NCBI GenBank assembly: GCA_903813345.2
Contig: CAIIXF020000005.1
Location: 2,046,001-2,110,000 of the forward strand
Direction: 5' to 3'
From: Owenia fusiformis
Taxonomy: Eukaryota > Annelida > Polychaeta > Sabellida > Oweniidae
Length of the DNA stretch: 64,000 bases
The stretch's first letter is position 1. Each line of letters opens with the position of its first letter. A model generated the notes under the pieces. The model saw only the letters and a list, made by a program, of their open reading frames with translations, ran no database searches and was not told the DNA's origin. Positions 25,257 to 37,200 of the stretch are shown here, one piece after another. The position numbers and the translations under genes were made by a program.

Positions 25257-28200
25257 TCAACTATTGAAGGCAACTGATCTTTTGTCTCTGTTTTTTAATC
25301 GTGTCTTAGTCCTTGCTTTGAATGCAGCTGCATTGTATAAAGTCTGAAAGAGAAATCAAATGGCATGGTCAAGGCAAAGATCTTATACATCAAAGATTGT
25401 ATAAAGTCTGAAAGTGAAATCAAATGGCATGGTCAAGGCAAAGATCTTATACATCAAAGATTGTATAGAGTCTGAAAGTGAATCAAATGGCATGGTCAAG
25501 GCAAAGATCTTATACATCAAAGATTGTATAAAGTCTGAAAGTGAAATCAAATGGCATGGTCAAGGCAAAGATCTTATACATCAAAGATTGTATAAAGTCT
25601 GAAAGTGAAATCAAATGGCATGGTCAAGGCAAAGATCTTATACATCAAAGATTGTATAGAGTCTGAAAGTGAATCAAATGGCATGGTCAAGGCAAAGATC
25701 TTATACATCAAAGATTGTATAAAGTCTGAAAGTGAAATCAAATGGCATGGTCAAGGCAAAGATCTTATACATCAAAGATTGTATAAAGTCTGAAAGTGAA
25801 ATCAAATGGCATGGTCAAGGCAAAGATCTTATACATCAAAGATTGTATAGAGTCTGAAAGTGAATCAAATGGCATGGTCAAGGCAAAGATCTTATACATC
25901 AAAGATTGTATAAAGTCTGAAAGTGAAATCAAATGGCATGGTCAAGGCAAAGATATTATACATCAAAGATTGTATAAAGTCTGAAAGTGAAATCAAATGG
26001 TATGGACAAGGCAAAAATCTTATACATCAAAGATTGTATAAAGTCAGAAAGTGAATCAAATGGCATTTTCAAGGCGAGGATCATATACATCAAAGATTGT
26101 ATAAAGTCTGAAAGTGAAATCAAATGGCATGGTCAAGGCAAAGATCGTATACATCAAAGATAAGGAATTCAGTACCATATATCAAAGATAGGCTCAGTTG
26201 TCAAAGATCATGATCAGGACATTTATCAAATATCAACCCTACTTTATGGACTTATATTTCTGAGTCTTTATATGGTCTCTTATCTCACATTTTGTAATAA
26301 ATGATTTCATCAAAACATTTAGTGAGATTATATTTTGTTTGAAACATACAATTTTGGACAGGTCATTACTCACTCTTTCTATTTTACTAGATTTCGATAC
26401 TGGAGCAGCACCCTGAGGAATTGGTGCACCAAGGCCGAATACATCACGGACGAGATCATTCTCCTACAAGGCAAATCTTAAATCTAATACATGTATAATC
26501 AGAACATTTTTGCATCAATAAAGTAAAATGGCAAAAACACTTCGTTTTTATTCACTATTTACATAACATATAACCTACATAGTGGAGACAGTCTTGAAGA
26601 TTAACTACTGTGTAATGTGTAAAAGCCTCACCTGTAAATGTAGATTCATTCCTGTACCCAGGGCAGAACAGAACATGTCATACTGCTTCTTGCGCACCCA
26701 GCTGTAAATTTCTAAGCATTCTCTGCCGAATTTTACACTCATTTCAGGGGCATCAGCTTCCTGTGAATGGAATATAAGAAGTAAATAGATGTTTTCTATT
26801 GAAGGTAACTCACTTAATATAATGAAGGTCTTGAAAAAAACACCAAGCTGGTGAATTGGGCAAAATGCAGTGTGCTCCAGTGGCACCCAAGAGAACAGTT
26901 GATTATTTCAGCGTGAATTACATCAATTTGATGAAAACTGGTCTATAATCCAATTTGAGCCAGTAGATATTTAAGGAATAAAGACCGAGATTGTATGATT
27001 TATAGTGTGATATATGACCGAAAATTTTATTCTGTTCATTGTTAAATCGCGATTGAGGTCTTTGGCAATGACCAGAATAAAATTTGAGGTCGTACATTTG
27101 ACATAAATCATTAAATCGAGGTCTTTGCATTTGTGAATTTTAGCGGTCATACATACTTCATTATACACCAGTAAATCAATTGTTCTAGCAGCCTGAATAT
27201 CTATGCTCAGGTGGAAACAAAGGCTAAATCCGGTCTGAATGTAAACAAATCAATTTGCCATACACTGCAGTCAACTGATTGGTCTATTTACCTCTACAGT
27301 CCTGAGCACATCTCTAAAGCTAGAGCGCTGTTTCCTCCTGTCAACTTTGGCACGAAATTTGTTGCTATCGGTGGCTAGTTTCTTCAGAATATCACAGAGA
27401 TTTTCCAAGTCTTCAAACTCAAAGTCCTGAAACATAATGGCAAATTATTGTTGAATTCTGTCTAGATGATAGGCAATCTGAGATTTTGAATTGATGTTGC
27501 TGTGAAGTTGTGAAATAGATACAGTTCAGGGATAAAGTACAAAAAAATTTAGAACTCTTATACTCATTACTTTGAAATTTTCAAACAGGTGGCCATCTTG
27601 GAAATATTATTTTCATGCGAAACTATTTACCAATTTATATCTTTCACTGAATATGAAGAAAATTAGTAGTTGAGGTATTTTCTGCTCAGAAAGACAGACT
27701 GAAGGAGGGCTTTATTATATTTTGGAATAAAAATGAATCTGAACTTGAGTATATGATCAATGTTCCAACTCCATGTGGCTTTGATACACAAGTTTTAGAA
27801 TCTGGTCAAGCAGAAGCCACCTAGTCTAGTTATGTGAATACAGATAAACTTGTCAACATAAAGAGGCTCTTTGTATTTGAACATAAAGCTTTCTAAAGTG
27901 TGTTCTAAAGCTCTGGAAAAGACACAAACCTCATTTTCATCTCTAGCTAGTTCAAACAGCAGGGCTATGGCCTCCCCTGCCTCAATGCGTAACTCTACAT
28001 TATTACTTGCCAACAGCTCAGGAAGTTTTGGTAAGTGTCTACAAATATAAACAAAAAAATACTGATTTGATGGCCTGTATAGTTATAAAACCATAAAAAG
28101 TGGCACAATACTGCTTTGAAGATGATGCGTGATGTAAATATTGAGTTAAGAGTTATAAACAGACATCAGATTTGATCTAAAAATTTTAAGGTCGTTGAGG

Positions 28201-31200
28201 AGATTGTTTCTGAGATTTGCTGTTACTCACTTTTCTATAATGTCATCCAGGACAGACTGAGGTGCTATAGATACGAGTAACGTCCAAGCTGAAAGGACAT
28301 GCTCATGTAAAGATGACATCTCTGGACTCAACATGGGGGCGCCACCATCACCTTTCAAGTAAGACCCCTTAAATATGCTCTCAAAGCTTTCCATGACTTT
28401 TACAATTTCCTGAAACATGGACATTTCAACAATCATATTTAACATTACATTCAAACATAAAAATTTAGACATGGGCATTAAGTCACTTTCAAGCTCTTAA
28501 GACGGAGACATTAAGAGATTTAAAAATATAGATAAAGCGATTGTATGTTCTTTTAAAAATGGATAATTAAGCATGGCCATTTAAAAATAGACAGGTTCTA
28601 TGGGTTCACATTATTGATGCACATTTTTATTGTGTTGACCTTTGTTTCTTTTGCTTATATGTTTTAAGCAAGAACTGTATGTTACATTTGTTTCACCAGT
28701 CATCTCATCTTCAATTTGAGAAAATCTTATTCAAATGGAAGCTCTTGTTTTGTTGAATTAAACATGCATTGTATTGTATTGTATTGTATTGTATTGTATT
28801 GTATTGTATTGTATCCCTGTACAAAAAACAAATCAATAAAATTTAACACATGGCTCACCTCTATTTCTCCCCCTGCTATGAAGCTGCACATGGAAAGTGC
28901 AATGGCGCACTGTAAGAGAAACATTCACAATTTATTGAATAATTCATATGATTTATAGGTCTTAGGGTTTTGATTATATTTTCAAATACTGCCCTTTGTG
29001 CTTTCAAGCATGACAAACAGATGTTGATTTTTGATTTTGATGTTGATAACAGTTATCTTATCCTGATGAGATCACCACATCTACAACTAAAGATAAGTCA
29101 GGGTATTTCAGGTGATGTGGTTGAACTCTTGATCTTTATTTCACATATAATTCAAGTCAGTGTCATCGCAAGTAGTTTTTCTATTCAGGGAGCAGAATCC
29201 TAATTGTAATGATTTTATTTAAAAGAATTTAAGATCATTATTTCATATTCATTATTTCCATCTGATCTCAAATTCATGATAACTTACATTACTCCTAGCT
29301 TTCAGAGGTGCAGAGGCATCCATGATGATTTTAATCAGTATTGGTTTGAGCTCCTGGAAGGCTTCACCAGCCTCGTCACCAGCTCCTAGCTGTAGACAGA
29401 GATGTATGGCACACATAGAAGCACTTGAGACTTCCTCTGCTTTGCCTTTCTTCAGACATCTTGCTATAGCATCAGTCACTGTCATCCTCCTGGAATACAC
29501 AAACAACATGAATGATGAGCTTTTATGAGAAAATGTGAAAACATACATTCTAATGTCTCTAGCTTTAGATGATTTACTTCAGTTTGTACCAATACCATTG
29601 GTTACCCTTGGTCAATGGTCTCTTATCAACTGAGGTATTCTAGTTCCTCCCCCAGTTTGAAGTACATCCTGTTCTCACCTCCCAGTCCACTCCCCCGGTT
29701 TTAATTGCGCCCAACTAAGTGGAAGCCTTTAAAATTGGCTACAATGAAAGATATGTGGGAATCTAATATGAATATTACAGTGAAAACATGTGAATAATAT
29801 TATTGAAGAAAACTAAAATTTCAGAGGTGATTTAGAACACAAGAATGGCAAAGGAAATATCAAAACCATATCAAAAACAAATTATTCACAATGAGTAAAA
29901 TTATCAAAAGTCAATCCAATTAGTATTTTACAAAGCAATATGATGAAGGGACCCCTCAAGAAATGGTTTTGAGGAATAGAATTCAGAATTTTACTTGTAA
30001 ACAAATATTATGTATGAAATGAAACAAATGTTAACATGGTTAGGGTGTGCTTGGGATAGCCACAATCTTTGATTTATTTCCTCCCAAATACATGTAATAA
30101 GGCGTGTTTCAGAAAACAGCTGTCAGTTCTCAATAAACTGATTTGAACGTAGGAAACAGGTGATGTCAACTAACTTGAAATGAGGCTTGAGGCAAAATGG
30201 ACTTGTGATGTAAATAAGCAATTGGAAGCCCTGGCAAAAATATTAATGACACATTCATTACGTGTTAGCTACATGAAACTAGAGTGAAGCCAAACATATG
30301 TGATTAATTAAGTTAAAGATACACATTGACATTTTTGGATTTAAATTGGCTGAGATTGGAACACTGCTTGGACAATAATAAAAAAAACAAGGCATTACCA
30401 ATGTGAAATGTCACCTCCTGCCATTTGTTACAGAAGCCAAATGCCGAATGCCATCCACAAAAAGTTTGATACTTCTGGACACTGGTGGTGACATAAAAAA
30501 ATCAAAATCAAAATTTAATTGCTAAAGTCTACCCATTCCTCTAAATACAAGACACTTACCTGTCTACAAAAAAGTCATACAGGTATTTCTTCTTTGAAGC
30601 TTGTGCCAAACCTGTTAGACAAGTTGTACGTCCTTTAGCACTGAAATAATAAACACATCCTTTCACATCTTAGAATAGAAAATAAAAGTCGGGGACAGTT
30701 TTTTTAAATCATACAATGCTTAGAAAGGCAGTTCTCCTTTTAAAAGCTGCACATTGACTCAAGAGCAATTGCTAAGTTACTATCTCAGACATAGATCATT
30801 GATTTAATTTTTTAAAGCCTCTGTACCTCTTCTGTGTACATCCATCAATGCAGTCTTTTAACTTTTCTTCAAAGTCTTCTTGTGAGCTACTTTCATCAAC
30901 TTCCCCATTCTCCTGGATAGGTGGCGACACAATACCCACAGCTGTAAATGAATGTAACAGTTCTGTGATGCAACTACAGGTAGTATTAGTACATAAACTT
31001 GTACTGTCAGACATGTCTACACTAGTCTTGCATCAAGACTGTGGACCGCACCCTTTCTTCTTCATCAATACACCACCCTTCTCCTAGCTAAATACAAAAA
31101 CAATGTCAATGATAGGAGCTCTAACCGCTGTATTCATTTAATTAGCTTATGTCCTTTAACCAAGTGACAGCGTATTTTCTCAAGCTACTGTAATTGATTA

Positions 31201-34200
31201 CAAAACTACATGTAGATGTTCATGCATGAAGCCATGGGGCAAATAGCATTGTTACAGTAATTAATTAGAGTTTGAAAATTCATAATTTTGCTTAATCATT
31301 TTTCTTCTATTAGCTGAAGTCAAAAAATTTAGTTCTAATCAGTAATGTCCATGAGATCTCAATAATCTCAAATGAAACTTTACATTGTTTTAAATGAGAG
31401 TTTGATTTTAAAATAAATGTTAGATAGAAAATGCTGTGTTATGATGTCCAGACTATATTTTCTGTATGTACATATAGATCAAAAAATCAGTTGCTCTAGT
31501 TTCAAGTGTGTAGAGAATATAACTTACCCTTTAGTTTCAAGTGAGTGGAGAATATAACTTACCCTCTAGTTTCAAGTGAGTGGAGAATATAACTTACCCT
31601 CTAGTTTCAAGTGAGTGGAGAATATAACTTACCCCCTAGTTTCAAGTGAGTGGAGAATATAACTTACCCTTTAGTTTCAAGTGAGTGGAGAATATAATTT
31701 ACCCTTTAATTTCAAGTGAGTGGAGAATACCCTCTAGTTTCAAGTGAGTGGAAAATATAACTTACCCTCTAGTTTCAAGTGAGTGGAGAATATAACTTAC
31801 CCTCTAGCTTCAAGTGAGTGGAGAATATAACTTACCCTCTAGTTTCAAGTGAGTGGAGAATATAACTTACCCTCTAGTTTCAAGTGAGTGGAGAATATAA
31901 CTTACCCTCTAGTTTCAAGTGTGTAGAGAATATAACTTACCCTCTAGTATCAAGTGAGTGGAGAATATAACTTACCCTCTAGATCTGCAGCAAAGCTCCC
32001 AGCATCTGACAGGTTGCTGACCACACTCATATTATCTGGGGTGTCTACGTCACTAGCCTCACGTGAGCCCCCATTATGCTTCCCACCAGCTCCTGAAATT
32101 AATTTGAAAATATATTTTCAACAGAAGAAGGCAAAAGTAAGAGCTGGGAAAAATTGTATAAAAAATTACTAGGCCTATACCCTTTTCTTTCCAATTTAAA
32201 CCAGAACAACGGCAACGCCAAAGCGTAGCGAATCCCATCGAACAGCCATGGATGGCATTTTTACAAACAAAGTATATAGCAAAAATGGCAGCCATTTTTC
32301 AACATGGCAGCCTTCTACCAAAAGTGTCATAAGACCATGTGCCATGCTTATAGTATTCATATACCAAATATGAACAAAATCGCTCCACTACTTTTCAAGT
32401 TATAGTAAAAAACGTTAAAATGGCGGCTATTTTTCAAAATGGCCACCTTCTACCAAAAGTGCCATAAGACAGTGTGCCGTGCTTATTGTATTTACAAACC
32501 AAATATAAACAAAATCGCTCCACTACTTTTCGAGTTAAAGTAAAATACGTTAAAATGGCGGCCATTTTGAAAAATGACCAAAAGTTTAGACAGTGTGCTA
32601 TGCTTTCAGTATTCACATACCAAATATGTGGCCGCCTTCTTTCAAAAGTGTCATAGGACAGTGTGTCATGCTTATAGTATTCACATACCAAATATGAACA
32701 AAATCGCTCCACTACTTTTCGAGTTATAGTAAAATATGTTAAAATGGCGGCCATTTTGAAAAATGGCCGCCTTCTACCAAAAGTGTCATTACACAGTGTG
32801 CCATGCTTATAGTATTCACATACCAAATATGAACAAAATCGCTTCACTACTTTTCGAATTATAGTAAAATACGTTCAAATGGCGGCCATTTTTCAAATTT
32901 TTTTTCAAAATGGCTGCCTTCTACCAAAAGTGTCATAGGACAGTGTGTCATGCTTATAGTAGTCACATACCAAATATGAACAAAATCGCTCCACTACTTT
33001 TCGAATTATAGTAAAATACGTTAAAATGGTGGCCATTTTTCAAAATGGCCGCCTTCTAGCAAAAGTGTCTTTAGACAGTGTGCAATGTTTATAGTATTCA
33101 AATACCAAATATGAACAAAATCGCTCCACTACTTTTCGAGTTACAGCAAAAATCGTAAAATAACGAGTAAAGGCCGCCATTTTTCAAGATGGCTGCCATG
33201 TGCTTCTTTAATATCTACATTTCTAGCTTTATTAATGTCCTATATAATTTTTTTACATCTAAAACATATTGCTATTACAGTTTTACATATTGCACCTAAA
33301 TTACTGTAAATTCGGCACTAAAATGGCCGCCATTTTGAAATGAGCGGCCATTTTGAAAATCGGCTTTCGAGCAGAACTTCTATCCCCATAGGGTATATGT
33401 GTACAAAATATGAACAAAATCGGGCCAACAGTATTTGAGTTATTGCCCGGACGGACGGACGGACGTACGTACGGACGGACAGACGTACGGACGGACGGAC
33501 GGACGGAGGCGTTCCCTATATCCCTCCGAACTTCGTTCGATGGGATAACAACTTGAAAACTTTCTAGTTGTACTTTTATCAATTTTTGCCATATCAAATA
33601 AATGAATATGATCCTATACTTATTCCAATATTGTAAAAATATATCAGGGTCGTGAACCATCCTCCGATCACAGGGCTTCAAAATCCAGAATATCTTCTTT
33701 CTTTTTACCCCCTGCTATAACCAAGTTGGACGCGCCCGATTAAACTAAATCATGTGATCTTATTATGCGCCGATGACGTATACATGATTTCTGTCGCAGT
33801 GTTGCGACAGCCAATCAAATTGCGAGTTCTTAATCGGGGAAATGCTAACTGCTTATAGCAGGGGGAAGAATGAGGTACCGATTCTGGACACCTGCTTAGG
33901 AGGATGGTCGTGAACGTGATGACAGAGGAACTTGAACAATAAAAGAATTGAATATAGTGTTAAATCATCAAAACATTTAAAAACACCTTGCCAAAGAGTT
34001 TTTAGAAAATTTACCATCTTGACCAATCAGATAGCAGAATTTTGAACCACACCTACTTTTTGCCAGACACTCCAGATTACATTACTAAACTTGGAAAGAA
34101 GAAGGTATTAGGTCATGATTTTGGGTTTGCCCAAATTTATCATATTATTCTGGAGACCCTATCTGTTGCAAGACTTATGCCTGGCACAACCGTCACCATG

Positions 34201-37200
34201 TTATTAAGTGTTTTTAAGTTTCGCAAGGATCCTGCCATGATCGTGGTAGTGTTATCATAATAGCCTGGTATAACCGTGACAATGCTATGGCCTGTCATGA
34301 CCATGGTAATGTTAAAGCCTGATATGACTGTGAAAATGCTATACTATATTGCAAGGCCTGACATGAACGTGGTGATGTTAAAGCCTGATATGACCGTAAC
34401 CTAAATGGTTGAAAGGCCTGTCATGACTGTGGTAATGTTAAAGTACAATATGACCGTGACAATGATTATATTAAGTGACATTTAGTAGCATGAGAATACT
34501 GTAATTAAAATTTCATTGTTCATCTTCCTTAAATATGTAAATGACTAGACTACGACTATATGAACTAAGTTCAATAATTCATTTCCACAAACTACAATTC
34601 TAATCTCATTCAAGATCGTGAACATTGTCACAGTCATATCAGGCTTTAACATTACCATGGTCATGACAGGCCGTACAACCATTGCCACAGTCATATAAGG
34701 CTTTAACATTACCACGGTCAGGACAGGCCTTGCAATATAATATAGCATTGTCACGGTCATATCAGGCTTTTACATTACCACGGTCATGACAGGCTTTGCA
34801 ATATTGTCATTGCCATGACCGTGGTAATGTTATCATAATAGCCTGGTATAACCGTGACAATGCTATGGCCTGTCATGACCATGGTAATGTTAAAGCCTGA
34901 TATGACTGTGAAAATGCTATACTATATTGCAAGGCCTGACATGAACGTGGTAATGTTAAAGCCTGATATGACCTTGACCTAAATGGTTGCAAGGCCTGTC
35001 ATGACTGTGGTTATGTTAAAGAGGGACATGGGGTATAAATAGGAGGCAGGCAAATGGAACAGCCAAAATAATTGTATTTTTGATATTTTCACAAAGCTTG
35101 TCAATTTTCTCATATTTCACATTGATTGAGAAGATGTATTGGTTCCAATTTTGTTATGTGTATCTTTCAATGTTCTTAAGTTCATATTCTGCAGTTAGAT
35201 TTCAACTTCATCATTTTGTTTGATTGTGATAAGACATTTAAAACACTGATAACATTTTTCAAATTTAAAAGTCCTCAAGATTAGCCAATTAAAATCAAGT
35301 ATTTAGCAATGCTGTTAATTAAACTTACTTATTCTGACTATCTGTGCCATGTTAAAGTGTGGATGTAAACTGATATTTTAATGAGAGTTGCTATCAACTT
35401 TAAAACCGGCCTTTAAAGTACAATATGACCGCGACAATGGTTATATTAAGTGACATTTAGTAGCAGGAGAATACTGTAATGAAAATTTCATCGTTCATCT
35501 ACCTTTAATATGTAAATCTAGACTACGATTATATGAACTAAGTTCAATAATTCATTCCCACAAACTACAATTCTTATCTCATTCAAGATCGTGAACATTG
35601 TCACGGTCATATCAGGCTTTAACATAACCATGGTCATGACAGGTCTTACAACCATTGCCACAGTCATATAAGGCTTTAACATTACCATGGTCATGACAGG
35701 CCTTGCAATATAATATAATATAGCATTGTCACGGTCATATCAGGCTTTAATATTACCACGGTCATGATAGGTCTTGCAATATAATATAGCATTGTCACGG
35801 TTATACCAGGCTTTTACAATAACAATACCAAGGTCATGGCAGGATCCTTGCGAAACTTAAAAACACTTAATAACATGGTGACGGTTGTGCCAGGCATAAG
35901 TCTTGCAATAGATAGCATGTGTAATTCTGTTCATTATTAGCATTATATCAAAAGAAGGTATCAAGGCCAGAATACACTGGTCAGTATCAAGCAAAGGTAA
36001 CAACCGTAACCTTCGCATCTAAGATGGCGGACAGAAAGTATCATTTTCGATATTTTTAGTTTTCATAGAATTAAACTACTTAATAGTTGACGTTATGTTT
36101 TGATATTTGAACCAAATATCTTTCACCACATGTAAGTGGTGCGATGAGTGATCATCTCCGTGGCCTGTGATGCTCCGTGGGAAAATGATTTCAATGAAGA
36201 TGCTATTATCTGAGCGTTTTTTAAGCACTATAGAGTATATAGGGGCATACTCGGACATGGGCATTGTCGAGCCATCTTCAATAATTTTCGTTAAGGCTAG
36301 AGTACCGACAATATGATATGGTGGCACGCTAGATATGCTGTGTTTACACGCTAGAGGACCGACAAATATTGATTTTCGAATTTTCTGGCGCATGCGCAAT
36401 GCGCGGGGGGATATTTCAGATATCATACAGATATTTTGGGAACAAGTGCAAAACCCGGGGAGGGCATTAGCCCCGGTTACCTGGGGATTACCAAACCCAG
36501 TCAAAAAATGGTAGCCCGGGAACGGGAATGGTAGTAAACGTTGAAAACCCAATAAAAAACATGAACAAGTAAGACATTAGAGAGCTATTAATGCAGAGTA
36601 AACGGCTATATATATTCTAAACAGCCAGGATATTTCTCCTGAGCCGATCAGGCGTAGAAAGGGGCGTTTGCTACCCATTAGATAGAAGAAAATAGCTAGA
36701 ATGTTTTTTATTTGAAGCTTATGGTATGAGGTTCCAAATCCATCCGCCAAAAGGTATGACCCCTATATAGTCCATTTAAAAACCTGTGGTATCATTCTAA
36801 ATAACCCATAGTTGGCTTCTAGGGTACCTACCTAGTATGCCACTATTTGGTATCAAAATAAAGAGGAGTTCAACTTTCATTTGAATTACGAAAATAGCGA
36901 TGTAGGTGAAAATAGTTCCGAACGTGAGCATGTTTAGTACGCGTTTGCCCGTCATATCAGAATTGAGGAAGTGGTAGCAAACGCAAGTTACAATAAACGG
37001 ACGCTGATATCTCAAAAAGTAACCTGACTCCCTATAATTTGATGTAGGTCAATCGAACCCCTATATGGACAGGTGCATTTTGATATATAACACTATGGGG
37101 GGTAAGCGTTTCATAGTTGGTCACGAACGCCATATGTGCAAACTATTGTTATGAATTTTCGAATTTGGTGTTGGATTACGGTACTCATACCTTATAGCAC

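Noticed and set aside
25414-25984. Three identical 62-codon frames beginning MKSNGMVKAKILYIKDC
   Set aside because: They are read-throughs of the 64/63-bp minisatellite on the strand opposite to IFRD and have no coding features.
33301-33681. 126-codon minus-strand frame with RPSVRTSVRPYVRP
   Set aside because: It is translation of the GGAC microsatellite.
36076-36552. 158-codon minus-strand frame
   Set aside because: It crosses the boundary of element Y, has no recognisable domain and no codon bias that I can see; probably chance.
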